Shown: positions 1 through 8,011 of the stretch, piece by piece
Layout: the number at the start of each line of letters is the position of its first letter
Position numbering within the stretch: the stretch's first letter is position 1
Assembly: GCA_027035445.1 (NCBI GenBank)
Contig: JALVUT010000321.1
Span: 1 to 27,412 of the forward strand
Reading direction: 5' to 3'
Length of the DNA: 27,412 nt
Source of the DNA: Thermococcus sp.
GTDB taxonomy: Archaea; Methanobacteriota_B; Thermococci; Thermococcales; Thermococcaceae
The notes under the pieces: generated by a model
Seen by the model: the letters and a program-made list of their open reading frames with translations, nothing else
The model's database searches: none
What the model was told of the DNA's origin: nothing
Position numbers and translations under genes: made by a program

Positions 1-266
<266 letters not shown>

Positions 267-278
267 TCAAACACCTCC

Positions 279-2282
279 TTACGCTTCAACCTCAACTTCC
301 AGCTTTGAAACCTCCCTCCTTGCCTTGAACGGCTCGAAGGGCTTACCTTCTCCGGAGTAGAATGTTCCAAAGAACTCAACGTACTGCAAACGGAGGGAGT
401 GAACGAAAGCTCCAAGGGCGTTTATTGCAGTCGAAAACAGCTGACCGCCGATGAACACTATGACCCCCATGACTATGCCGAGGGGAATGGCACTTATTTT
501 TATACCCCAAACCATGGCCACCAAGACGTTAACGACCATCGCTATGCCGCTCGTTGCAAGGGCCAGTGCCATGAGCCTAGCGTAGCTGAGCCACGTCCCG
601 ACGAAGCCGAAGAAGTCCGAGATTATCATCAACCCCGCCAGTCCGCCGTTCGCAACTATCTCCCCCAATGCGAAGAGGATGAGCCCTACCCCGAAGAGCC
701 CCTCCGCCGGCATCACAAGTCCGGGGGCTTTGGTGGCAAAGAGGACTACGCCCAAGATTATGAGCATCCATGGAAGCTGTTCAAGCAAAGCACCTTTCCT
801 GTCACTGTTTTTCCAGCGGACTATGAAGCCAACGGTGTAGCCAATGAAGAGGTGGGCAAGCCCTATGGCCAGGGCAAGTATGAGAACGAACATCGGATCC
901 TTCAAAGAGTCCGCTATGCGTGGAAAGTGAGCGTTTGGATTTCCGGTTACGTACTTAAGGACAACATCGCCAGCGTTTCCGAAGTAACTACCAAAGAGGA
1001 TTCCCATGAACATCGTGAAGAACGAGCTGATGAGCAATGTATAGCCAAACTTGTAGGCACCATCGTTGAGCTTCCTATGTCCCTTCACAAGCAGAGCCGC
1101 AGTTATACCAACTATGAGGCCATAAAAGAAGTCCGTTAGCATGAAACCAAAGAACAGGGAGTAAGTGAACGCTATTATCGGTGTTGGGTCGATTTCATTG
1201 TACCTTGGAACCCCGTACATCTCTGTGAGCATCTCGAATGGCTTGGCCCAGCCAGGGTTCTTGAGCTTTATGGGGATCTCCTCAAGCTCCTCCTCAGATG
1301 GCTCCTTAACGCTGATGTAGACCTTTCCATCGGTGACACGGTTTATCCCCTCGATTATACTACTTACGCTGTTCTTAGGGGCCCAGCCGGTCATTGCAAA
1401 CGTCATGTTTGTCCTGGCTAACATTGGGAGAACCGTTGCCTTGTCTCTCTCGTTCTCCATGAGCTCTTGGTAGAATCTAACGTCCTCGTAATACCTTTCT
1501 GCGAGCATTTCAGCGTCCTTCTTCGCGTCCTCAAGCTCCTCCTCCTTGGACTCCAGTTTTTTCTCATAGACCTTCAGGAGTTCTGCGGGGGTTCCTTCTC
1601 CCTCAGGAACTTCTATCCTCTCAAGGGAATACTTGGCTAGGATGGGGTTGGCCTTCTCGTAGTCTCCCCTCAGGAACGCAAACACCACGATGACCTTGTC
1701 CTTGGAATCCTTGGAGATCACTGCAAAGCGGCCTTCCGTTGCCCTATCAACCTCCTCAAGGAGAGGCTTGAATCTGTTCTTATCGACTGTCCCAACTACT
1801 ATCTCAAGCATGTCCGTTGGGCGAAGGTACGACACGTCAATGGTGAGCCATGAGAGGAGTTCAAGTACAGCCATGTCACCTTTTATACGCTCTATCTCCG
1901 TCTGGGTGGATGTTATCTTTCCCTCAGCCGCCCGGATCTCAGGTTCAACAACTTCCAGAAATGCCTCAACGTCCTTTATAAGCTTTTCAATGCCTTTGTA
2001 ATTGTAGGTCTTCTTTACGGGCTCAACAGGGGAAAGGAAGTCCTTAATCCCGCCTCCAGCACCCTTCTTGTAAACCTTGAGAAAGTCGACCAGACGGGAT
2101 ATCGTGATGCTGTACGAGGAGGCTTTCCTGTGGAACTCGTTGGGGGAATCCTTCTGGGCGATATCCACCTTCACCTCACGTATCTCGACGACACCCCTCT
2201 CATGCAGGTAGGTCAGCAGGGTGTCCTTGTAACGGTTGAGTGTTATCACATTGAGTTTAAGCATCTCTTCAGGTCTAAACAT
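279..2282 (-). CDS. atpI: A-type ATP synthase subunit I (stator a-subunit)
   Basis: 667-residue stator subunit forming the ion half-channels against the K ring; the length is normal for the archaeal I/a subunit. Residues up to about 340 are soluble and partly coiled-coil (Glu/Lys-rich around 240-275). The C-terminal half has roughly seven to eight hydrophobic segments starting near PIIAFTYSLFFGFMLTDFF. The essential channel arginine is probably Arg569 in LSYARLMALALATSG; Arg631 in HSLRLQYVEFFGTFY is also conserved in the family. The start at 2282 lies one base after the atpH stop, with a GGGGGCTGAT element before it; the same element precedes the atpH start. This spacing indicates translational coupling. 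A later ATG at codon 7 is possible but has a poorer site. The large open frames on the opposite strand here are shadows. Confidence 0.95.
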   Translation of the reverse strand: MFRPEEMLKLNVITLNRYKDTLLTYLHERGVVEIREVKVDIAQKDSPNEFHRKASSYSITISRLVDFLKVYKKGAGGGIKDFLSPVEPVKKTYNYKGIEKLIKDVEAFLEVVEPEIRAAEGKITSTQTEIERIKGDMAVLELLSWLTIDVSYLRPTDMLEIVVGTVDKNRFKPLLEEVDRATEGRFAVISKDSKDKVIVVFAFLRGDYEKANPILAKYSLERIEVPEGEGTPAELLKVYEKKLESKEEELEDAKKDAEMLAERYYEDVRFYQELMENERDKATVLPMLARTNMTFAMTGWAPKNSVSSIIEGINRVTDGKVYISVKEPSEEELEEIPIKLKNPGWAKPFEMLTEMYGVPRYNEIDPTPIIAFTYSLFFGFMLTDFFYGLIVGITAALLVKGHRKLNDGAYKFGYTLLISSFFTMFMGILFGSYFGNAGDVVLKYVTGNPNAHFPRIADSLKDPMFVLILALAIGLAHLFIGYTVGFIVRWKNSDRKGALLEQLPWMLIILGVVLFATKAPGLVMPAEGLFGVGLILFALGEIVANGGLAGLMIISDFFGFVGTWLSYARLMALALATSGIAMVVNVLVAMVWGIKISAIPLGIVMGVIVFIGGQLFSTAINALGAFVHSLRLQYVEFFGTFYSGEGKPFEPFKARREVSKLEVEVEA

Positions 2283-2283
2283 A

Positions 2284-2595
2284 TCAGCCCCCTCTTATGA
2301 GCTCTATTCCCTCAGATATGGCGGTTTCAAAGTTGGACATGGCCCTCGACCTGAGTTTTTCAACCTCCCCCTCCCCCGTGGTGATAATCTTCCTGGCCTC
2401 ATCCTCCCCCTCGCGCCGGGCCTTTTCAATAAGATAGCTGGCCCGCTCCTCCGCCTCTTTAAGGATGTTTTCCTCAATCAGCTTGGCCTCCTCCCTCGCT
2501 TTAAGGATTATTTCCTTGGCATCCCCCTTAGCACGCTCAATGCGCTCCTCTGCCTTTTTCTCGGCCTCGACAATTTGTTTGATGACGTCCTCCAC
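2284..2595 (-). CDS. atpH: A-type ATP synthase subunit H (peripheral stalk)
   Basis: 103-residue peripheral stalk subunit that pairs with subunit E to hold A1 against A0. Almost the whole chain is charged coiled-coil (IVEAEKKAEERIERAKGDAK and following), with no membrane segment, as expected for the family. The start codon is GTG at 2595 preceded by GGGGGCTGATC, matching the element before atpI. It is the first gene of the operon; the only gene upstream on this strand is trkA, about 145 bases away, so the ATP synthase promoter should lie in 2596-2739. Confidence 0.93.
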   Translation of the reverse strand: MEDVIKQIVEAEKKAEERIERAKGDAKEIILKAREEAKLIEENILKEAEERASYLIEKARREGEDEARKIITTGEGEVEKLRSRAMSNFETAISEGIELIRGG

Positions 2596-2626
2596 GATCA
2601 GCCCCCCAATGAAATTGAAAACAGAT

Positions 2627-2672
2627 ATCCTTAAAGCACTTTTGGCTTCCCTAACTGGTTTAAATAGTTTAT
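2627..2672 (-). promoter_or_regulatory. Probable promoter region of the ATP synthase operon
   Basis: Two TATA-like elements read toward atpH on the minus strand: CTATTTAAACC (about 2658-2668) and GTGCTTTAAGG (about 2632-2642). Either would give a leader of roughly 10 to 45 bases before the GTG at 2595. Which one is used cannot be decided from sequence. The rest of 2596-2739 shows no gene. Confidence 0.45.
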
Positions 2673-2739
2673 GGTACGCCCCTAGTTTGGGGGTATAAGT
2701 GAAGCCGGAAGGTGCGATGGAGGCAAAGGAAAGATGGGG

Positions 2740-3435
2740 TTAGGCCTTTTCGTTTTCTGCCTTTTTCCTTTCGAAAAGACCCTTAACATCATCCAAGACG
2801 TTGTTCTTTGCAAAGATTATTATCTGTCCTTTTCCCGGGAGCTTTGTGTCGCCAGACGGGATTATCAGGTTTCCTTTATCATCGTAAGCCGCAACGATCA
2901 GTGCATCCCTTGGCAGTTTGAGATCCTTCACGAGCTTGCCGGCGACGTCGCTGCTCTCTGTTAGGTAGAAGCGTACTATCTCCGCCCCCTCCCTGGGAAA
3001 CAGAACCCTGTCAAAGCCGGGGGTGACGATGTTTCTGCTTATGTACTCGGCTGCGATCTCCTCCGGACTTATGACGAAGTCAAAGTACTTCTTCAGATCC
3101 CCGACCTCCTCGAATATGCGCTTGTTCTTCGGGTTCCCAAGCCTGAGGGAGGTTCTGACGTTGGGGTTCAGGTGCTTGGCCAGGATGCAGGCAAGCAGGT
3201 TCGCATCGTCTTTGCCGGTTAAGGCTGCAAAAGCATCTGCCTGCTTTATATTGGCCTCCTCAAGGGTTTTGGTGTCGGTTGCATCGCCCTCTATGACCAG
3301 ACCGTTGACAAGGAGGGAGAGTTCCTTGGCTCTCTCCTTGTTCATCTCGATTATTGTGACGTCATGCCCATCCTGTTCCAGCATCTTGGCCACGAGATAG
3401 CCGACCCTTCCGGCACCCATTATCACGACGAACAT
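2740..3435 (-). CDS. trkA: TrkA-type K+ channel/transporter regulatory protein (RCK_N + RCK_C)
   Basis: 231-residue cytosolic nucleotide-binding regulator of potassium uptake or channel gating. The N-terminal RCK domain opens with the dinucleotide motif GAGRVG (residues 7-12), followed by an acidic strand end (TIIEMNKER) and GDATD. An RCK_C-like domain occupies about residues 140-220 (SSDVAGKLVKDLKLP, then IIPSGDTKLPGKGQIIIF). The ATG at 3435 is preferred over an in-frame TTG at 3438 because it overlaps the secD stop as TGATG and follows GGTGAGG. It is the third gene of a secF-secD-trkA cluster. No Trk/Ktr membrane subunit is in the window, so its partner is unknown. Confidence 0.88.
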   Translation of the reverse strand: MFVVIMGAGRVGYLVAKMLEQDGHDVTIIEMNKERAKELSLLVNGLVIEGDATDTKTLEEANIKQADAFAALTGKDDANLLACILAKHLNPNVRTSLRLGNPKNKRIFEEVGDLKKYFDFVISPEEIAAEYISRNIVTPGFDRVLFPREGAEIVRFYLTESSDVAGKLVKDLKLPRDALIVAAYDDKGNLIIPSGDTKLPGKGQIIIFAKNNVLDDVKGLFERKKAENEKA

Positions 3436-4982
3436 CAATCCTCACCAAGCAGATATTTGGCTATCTCGGCGTAGGCCGGCCTGGTTATGAGGATCCCGAT
3501 GAGAACCCCAAGTATCGTTGTGAAGGCGAATCCCTTAAGCGTCCCCACGAAGTAGAACAGCAGGAACGCCATTGCCACTATGGTGGTTGTCGCTGAGGCC
3601 AAGATGATGAAGAAGGCCCGTCCCATCCTCTTAAGGAGACTTGAGCGTCTGCTTATCCTGCTCTGGCCCACTCCACCAAGGAGTTCATCGGTTATGACGA
3701 CCTGCTGGTCAACGCCAGTACCGATGGCAGCTATGATGCCGGCTATACTCGGAAGGTCAAGGTTCCATTTGATCAGTGCAGCAACACCGAGTATTATAGT
3801 CACCTCGAAGAGGCTGGTCGATGCTATGGGAATGGCTATCTTCCATCTCCTGTAATGGAGGTAGACGACCAAAAGGACGGCTATCAGAGCACCGAGTCCA
3901 GCGTAGGCGGCTTGGTTCTTGAAGTCTTCCCCGAGCCTCGGTGATATGAACTCGGTTCCAATGACATTGAGCTTAACCGGCAGTGAACCGCTTTTGAGGA
4001 CAGTATAAACCGTGTTGGCCTCCTCCTCGGCGGCCACCCTGTTCTGGGAGGTTCCACTTATCTCAACCTCCTGGTGGGGCACCCCCTTCGCCAGGTCAGG
4101 GGAGACGGCATAGGGGCCGTAAAGGCCAAGTGCCCGGGTAATAAGATGCTGGTCCGTCTCGCCAACACCGCGTGCAACATACCTCACCGTGATCTTCATC
4201 GCCTCCAGGGGCTTGACCAGGTTGTCCCCAACCCCGACGAGAACGACCTTGCTCTTGCCCCTGGCGAGTTTGGCTATCTCACTGGCGCTCTGGTTCGCGT
4301 AGGCTACTGTTGTTATGTTAAACGCGGAGGATATCCTCTCAAGGAGTGGTGGCGCCTGAGGTGCCTGGGAGTTAAAGGTCGAACTGTTCATGAGCCGGTA
4401 CACACTCTGGGGAACCACGAGAAGCGCATTGACCGGGGGATCAAGGAACATGTCAACGGGCCAGTTGGGCTTGCCGTCGGCGAGCTTCGCGAATTTGCTG
4501 GCCGTGGCCTTTGAAACCCTAAAGGGCACGTTCCAGCGGACGGCGTTTCCGGCGGGTTCCAGCTTGTAGTACCCAACGTACTCGACGTCCTTACCGGTTC
4601 CGAAGATCACCCCATCAAACTCCATGTAGAAAACACCCTGGCTTTGTATAACGTCCTTGAGTGCCTTCACTTCCGCCTCATTGGAGACGTTGGCGACCTT
4701 TACCAGCACTATCTGATAGTTGCCACCGCCTCCCCCCAGGGCTTCCACGCTGATATCGCGTAGCCCGAAGGTGTTGAGCCTGCTCTGAAGTGAGTGAACT
4801 ACGGTATCCATTGTAGCCTTGCTAATTGGATGTTCGGTCTGGGCCACCAAGGCAACGCCACCGCTTATGTCTATGCCGTAAGTCAACGGCCGCACCATCA
4901 GGGTGGCTATGGCCCCAGTGAGCACGATGATGAGCAGGATGATCCTCCAGTTATGGAGGAGCCTCTTGGTCCTCCTCTTCAT
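3435..4982 (-). CDS. secD: SecD preprotein translocase accessory subunit
   Basis: 515-residue SecD that works with SecF to support protein export and membrane protein release through SecYEG. One N-terminal membrane segment (about residues 13-30) is followed by the family motif YGIDISGGVALV, then a large extracytoplasmic domain to about residue 355, then five hydrophobic segments. The last segments include the conserved IAGIIAAIGTGVDQQVVITDE. The start at 4982 overlaps the secF stop (ATGA), with GGAGGTGG upstream. Archaeal SecD lacks a recognised ATPase partner, and none is present here. The gene order secF-secD is usual in euryarchaea. Confidence 0.95.
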   Translation of the reverse strand: MKRRTKRLLHNWRIILLIIVLTGAIATLMVRPLTYGIDISGGVALVAQTEHPISKATMDTVVHSLQSRLNTFGLRDISVEALGGGGGNYQIVLVKVANVSNEAEVKALKDVIQSQGVFYMEFDGVIFGTGKDVEYVGYYKLEPAGNAVRWNVPFRVSKATASKFAKLADGKPNWPVDMFLDPPVNALLVVPQSVYRLMNSSTFNSQAPQAPPLLERISSAFNITTVAYANQSASEIAKLARGKSKVVLVGVGDNLVKPLEAMKITVRYVARGVGETDQHLITRALGLYGPYAVSPDLAKGVPHQEVEISGTSQNRVAAEEEANTVYTVLKSGSLPVKLNVIGTEFISPRLGEDFKNQAAYAGLGALIAVLLVVYLHYRRWKIAIPIASTSLFEVTIILGVAALIKWNLDLPSIAGIIAAIGTGVDQQVVITDELLGGVGQSRISRRSSLLKRMGRAFFIILASATTTIVAMAFLLFYFVGTLKGFAFTTILGVLIGILITRPAYAEIAKYLLGED

Positions 4983-5920
4983 GTTCTACCACCTCCGCTG
5001 TTTCTGGCAAGGTACCACCGGAGAACGCCCGCATTGAATATCCAGGTGTTCATGAAGTCAGCGATAAGACCAAAGATCAGCACCACCGCTATGTTATCGA
5101 TGACCTGGGACGTTGAAACAAGCCGGAGGACTATCAGGGCCACCAATGTAGTGGTGCTCATAGTAAAGCCCGTTGAGACCGCCGACAGGTATGCACTTTC
5201 CACATCCTTCTCCCTCCTGCGGAGAACCCTCGTCGTGAGGAGGATGTTACTGTCAACCGTGTAACCTATGAGCATCAGAAGGGCGGCTATGGTTGCGGTC
5301 GTGAGCTGTATCCCAAAGATCCCCATTGTGGCGACCGCTATGACCATGTCAGAAAACGCCGAAAAGACTATTGCCGTTGAGGATACCGGGTTTCTGAAGA
5401 ACAGGAAGACGACAACGGCCATTCCAATGAAGGCCAGGATTATGGCTTTGAGACCCTGCTCCTGTGCCAGTTTTCCAAAAGTCGCCGAGACCTCGCTGTG
5501 CTGGTACTGGGCGTTGGGGTACCTTTTCTCCAACACGTTGATTATCGCACCGGGATCGGTACCCGCGGGGGCGTAAACCCTGACACCACTCCCACCAAGC
5601 CCTGTAAAACTCTCGACGTTCACGTTAATTCCAGTTTGATCGTGGATATACTTGGCCAGTGCGTCTGGATTGGCACTGACCCCTGTCGCTGTGACAACGA
5701 CCCCACCTTTCAGATCTATACCCAGGGTTGGAAAGTGAACCGCCAGTATGAGAACGGCAACAATAAAAACTGCCAGTGGATAGAGTATCATCTTCTTGTG
5801 ATCCATCCTAGCGAGGAAACTGAGCTTCTCCTGCTTTCGCAGCCTAATAGCCTCGCCTGCAGCAGGCTGAGGCGCCTTTTTAGCCCTGGAATGTGCCTTT
5901 TTGGTTTTAGACTTCGCCAT
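4979..5920 (-). CDS. secF: SecF preprotein translocase accessory subunit
   Basis: 313-residue partner of SecD. It has a long basic cytosolic N-terminus (MAKSKTKKAHSRAKK), a first membrane segment at about residues 44-62, the motif LGIDLKGGVVV, an extracytoplasmic domain, and a C-terminal block of five membrane segments including LLMLIGYTVDSNILLT. The frame stays open to 6100, but the ATG at 5920 is chosen: it follows GGGGTGAAAGG, and the residues upstream look non-coding. secF is the first gene of the coupled secF-secD-trkA cluster and is divergent from speD. Confidence 0.94.
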   Translation of the reverse strand: MAKSKTKKAHSRAKKAPQPAAGEAIRLRKQEKLSFLARMDHKKMILYPLAVFIVAVLILAVHFPTLGIDLKGGVVVTATGVSANPDALAKYIHDQTGINVNVESFTGLGGSGVRVYAPAGTDPGAIINVLEKRYPNAQYQHSEVSATFGKLAQEQGLKAIILAFIGMAVVVFLFFRNPVSSTAIVFSAFSDMVIAVATMGIFGIQLTTATIAALLMLIGYTVDSNILLTTRVLRRREKDVESAYLSAVSTGFTMSTTTLVALIVLRLVSTSQVIDNIAVVLIFGLIADFMNTWIFNAGVLRWYLARNSGGGRT

Positions 5921-5973
5921 CCTTTCACCCCTTCTGATGGTTTTTGCAAACTTGTCGTTAGTATGACCCATGA

Positions 5974-5983
5974 GTTTTAAAAT
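5974..5983 (-). promoter_or_regulatory. Probable secF promoter (TATA element)
   Basis: On the minus strand ATTTTAAAAC lies about 55 bases before the secF ATG, predicting a transcript start near 5950 and a leader of about 30 bases. Supported only by sequence likeness and position. Confidence 0.45.
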
Positions 5984-6190
5984 TAGTGGTTTCAGATGTC
6001 CAAGAAAGTACAGACAACCACGTATAGAATAAATGTAAAGAGAAACCTGGACGCTGAAAAGATACTTTACCCAACAACCAATACTCCATACAGAGAACAA
6101 GGCTCAAATGCCGACTTTATGGGTTCACGGGTAGATACAAACTGCTTAACACTAAAACGGCCTCCCTACAGCTCTTCACTCCCGGGCTTA
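5984..6190 (+). other. Non-coding gap between divergent secF and speD
   Basis: The divergent intergenic region 5921-6232 is about 310 bases. Apart from the two predicted promoters, this AT-richer stretch shows nothing convincing. The speD frame stays open upstream to an ATG at 5996, but the residues lack the codon bias of neighbouring genes and no good ribosome binding site precedes that ATG. No hairpin, repeat or RNA gene was recognised. Confidence 0.5.
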
Positions 6191-6200
6191 ACTTTAAAAA
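6191..6200 (+). promoter_or_regulatory. Probable speD promoter (TATA element)
   Basis: CTTTAAAAA at about 6192-6200 would place transcription start near 6220, just before the GGGGTGAG ribosome binding site at 6221-6228. This gives a very short leader. Confidence 0.5.
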
Positions 6201-6232
6201 GGGAAGGATATAGTGGGACAGGGGTGAGAGCC

Positions 6233-6661
6233 ATGGGTGAGATAGAAACGATCGGGTTCCACTACGTTGTTGAGGCCGCCGGTTGCAGTCCGGAGATCCT
6301 TGCCGATGCTAAAAAACTTAGAGAGATATTCCTGGAGGCGGCGAAGATCGGCAGAATGGAGGTCAAGATGACTCATTTCTTCAGATTCTCTCCTATGGGA
6401 GTGAGCGGTATGGTCGTTGTCGCCGAGAGTCACCTCTCGATACACACCTGGCCCGAGGAGGGCTACGCTGCTATAGACGTCTACACCTGTGGTACGAGGC
6501 CGGATCCAGAGACCGCCGTTGACTATATCCTCGATAAGATAGAGGCGAAGTACGCCCACGTCTCGGAGATAAAACGCGGCATCTACGAGGACGACGATAC
6601 CTACACCCACATGATAATGACCTGGGAGGAAGCCCTCAGGAGAAACGGGGACAGGGGATAA
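6233..6661 (+). CDS. speD: S-adenosylmethionine decarboxylase proenzyme (pyruvoyl type)
   Basis: 142-residue prokaryotic-type AdoMet decarboxylase that makes decarboxylated AdoMet, the aminopropyl donor for polyamines, including the long and branched ones of hyperthermophiles. Self-cleavage should occur between Glu65 and Ser66 in AESHLSIHTW, turning Ser66 into the pyruvoyl group. His71 and Cys86 (VYTCGTRP) match the processing and catalytic residues of the Thermotoga enzyme, shifted by three. The ATG at 6233 follows GGGGTGAG at ideal spacing. A related archaeal branch decarboxylates arginine instead; the motifs here fit the AdoMet enzyme, but substrate cannot be proved by eye. It is monocistronic, divergent from secF and convergent with nip7. 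Confidence 0.93.
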   Translation: MGEIETIGFHYVVEAAGCSPEILADAKKLREIFLEAAKIGRMEVKMTHFFRFSPMGVSGMVVVAESHLSIHTWPEEGYAAIDVYTCGTRPDPETAVDYILDKIEAKYAHVSEIKRGIYEDDDTYTHMIMTWEEALRRNGDRG

Positions 6662-6708
6662 CAAGTCATAACTGCAGCTTTTCCATATTCTCAATCAACC
6701 TAGAACTG

Positions 6709-7215
6709 CTATAAACGGTTCCGTCGTATGGATTCCCCAATGTCGGCCACGTTCAGGATAAACTTTCGCCTGCTCTTGGGGTTTACCCTGCCAATACCGA
6801 GGATTATCCCGTTCTCATCGTAGATTACGAGCTTCTTCGTCCCCTGCCAGTTATAGGAGCGCACACCGCTTCTTGGGACATCCCTTCCGGTAGTGAAGAG
6901 GAAGCCGGCCTTCAGGGTAAGCACCGCGTAGTTCTTCTCGACCTTCACGAAGTAGAAGAACTCGACGTTCGGATAGAACTTCTCCACGAGGTTCCTGTCA
7001 ACCTTTATCGTGCCGACGAAGGTGCCGTAGGCGTAGGGCTTCACCCTGAGCCTCTCTATCTCGATCCAGACCCTTTCGTTCACGGCATAGACGTCCCTAA
7101 AACGACCCTCAACCACAGCAAAGGTGTGGTGTCTGAGCTCGCCGTACTTCTCGGCCTCGCGCAGGATGAGATCGTACTCCCATGAAGAGGCGCGCCTGTA
7201 TCTAAGTTTCTCCAT
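6709..7215 (-). CDS. nip7: Nip7-like ribosome biogenesis protein with PUA domain
   Basis: 168-residue protein resembling archaeal Nip7 homologues, which bind RNA and take part in large-subunit ribosome biogenesis. The N-terminal half ([20 protein letters not shown], then [19 protein letters not shown]) looks like the Nip7 N-domain. The C-terminal part from about residue 90 ([14 protein letters not shown], then [18 protein letters not shown]) looks like a PUA RNA-binding domain. The length fits the family. The start at 7215 follows GGTGGGCCT. It has its own promoter at 7247-7261. The assignment is from recalled family sequence patterns; a generic PUA protein is the alternative. Confidence 0.75.
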   Translation of the reverse strand: MEKLRYRRASSWEYDLILREAEKYGELRHHTFAVVEGRFRDVYAVNERVWIEIERLRVKPYAYGTFVGTIKVDRNLVEKFYPNVEFFYFVKVEKNYAVLTLKAGFLFTTGRDVPRSGVRSYNWQGTKKLVIYDENGIILGIGRVNPKSRRKFILNVADIGESIRRNRL

Positions 7216-7246
7216 AGGCCCACCGAAGGGAGTTGAGGGGCGGGAC

Positions 7247-7261
7247 TTAAAAGGTTAGCCC
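7247..7261 (-). promoter_or_regulatory. Probable nip7 promoter, shared core with hisS
   Basis: Minus-strand GGGCTAACCTTTTAA, with the TATA-like CCTTTTAA about 32 bases before the nip7 ATG. The identical 15-mer occurs at 20060-20074 before hisS, at a similar distance from that start codon. Confidence 0.6.
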
Positions 7262-7440
7262 GAGGCGTTCGGGGGCGGTACCTGAATGGGTGCCCGGCAC
7301 CACCGTGGCGTTCTCCGGGACGTTCTCGTTCGTGTTGACATGGATGTGGTAGCAGGTGAGAACCTGGCGGACAGAAGTGCAGAGACGGCCAGAAGCACAT
7401 CACCCTCACCGCGCATGGAGACGGGCCCTGTAAACGTCAA
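7247..7440 (-). pseudogene. Possible small frame-broken gene
   Basis: Not a recognised family. From a TTG at 7440 (or GTG at 7398, which follows GGTGAGGGTGAT) one frame gives GDVLLAVSALLSAR. In another frame the sequence continues as VLTCYHIHVNTNENVPENAT and then [18 protein letters not shown] to a TAA at 7247-7249, with the GC-rich third positions typical of genes here. Adding one G to the GG at 7363-7364 joins the frames into a product of about 50 to 64 residues. It has its own TATA-like element (7477-7484), and its end overlaps the nip7 promoter. An open frame on the plus strand over the same bases also looks protein-like, so strand and reality are uncertain. Confidence 0.3.
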
Positions 7441-7476
7441 AGGAGAATCCGAGGTGATTGAAAATCTGCACTCGGG

Positions 7477-7484
7477 TTATATAA
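7477..7484 (-). promoter_or_regulatory. TATA-like element upstream of the broken small ORF / nip7
   Basis: TTATATAA, self-complementary and preceded by GGAGGG on the minus strand. Read toward nip7 it predicts transcription from about 7455, with no intact gene before nip7. Confidence 0.4.
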
Positions 7485-7492
7485 CCCTCCGG

Positions 7493-8002
7493 TCAGAGCT
7501 CGTCAAGAAGTCTCGCAAAGCCCCCCATACCCGTCCCCTCGAACTCCCTCTCAAACTCAATGCCCAGCTCCGCTATCTCCTCCGGGCTTATCATGGTTTC
7601 CGGTTCCTCCGCGTTTATCCCTGGACAGCTCTCGTCGTAGTAGAGCCACAGGGTTTGGCCATTGTACTCGAAAGGCCTCTCCCCCTCAACGCCAAGCGAC
7701 TTCTTTGAGACCATGAAGGGGTATATACGGCAGATTACCGGGTTGATCTCGTGAACCCTGCACTTCCCGGTCTCGGGGTCGTGGAAGACGCAGCCGAGAT
7801 CCCACTCCCTCACCGCGAGGACGAAGTGGATTCCGTTGCCTTCAACGGAGAACGTAACGAAGTCCTGGGGGTCGTGGCCTGCCCTTGCGATCCTCTCGAT
7901 ATCCCTGAGGGTCAGGTAGACGTGCCTTCCACGGCAGCAGTCAAGGCAGTAGAGGCATCTGAACGGCACCGGTTCGGTGAAGGGCTTCGGTCTGAACCTC
8001 AT
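7493..8002 (-). CDS. YkgJ-family cysteine-cluster protein
   Basis: 169-residue protein of the YkgJ/CxxCxxCC type, thought to bind zinc or an Fe-S cluster; cellular role unknown. The cluster is FRCLYCLDCC (Cys16, 19, 22, 23), followed by the typical second part DLGCVFHDPETGKCRVHE and PVICRIYPF (Cys71, 81, 91) and a further Cys126 in YYDESCPGI. The ATG at 8002 follows GAGGTGG and lies nine bases after the elp3 stop, so the two are likely co-transcribed. A functional link to tRNA modification is possible from context but not shown. Confidence 0.85.
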   Translation of the reverse strand: MRFRPKPFTEPVPFRCLYCLDCCRGRHVYLTLRDIERIARAGHDPQDFVTFSVEGNGIHFVLAVREWDLGCVFHDPETGKCRVHEINPVICRIYPFMVSKKSLGVEGERPFEYNGQTLWLYYDESCPGINAEEPETMISPEEIAELGIEFEREFEGTGMGGFARLLDEL

Positions 8003-8011
8003 GGGGCCACC

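Noticed and set aside
399..1139. Long open frame on the plus strand opposite atpI
   Set aside because: Antisense shadow of a strongly biased gene; composition is unnatural (His/Glu/Tyr-rich) and there is no promoter.
5996..6232. In-frame upstream extension of speD to an ATG at 5996
   Set aside because: AT-rich residues without local codon bias, no ribosome binding site, and a strong GGGGTGAG plus the family N-terminus at 6233.
7286..7708. Plus-strand frame over the nip7-ykgJ gap
   Set aside because: Would overlap the clear YkgJ gene by about 215 bases with no ribosome binding site; kept only as an ambiguity for the small broken ORF.
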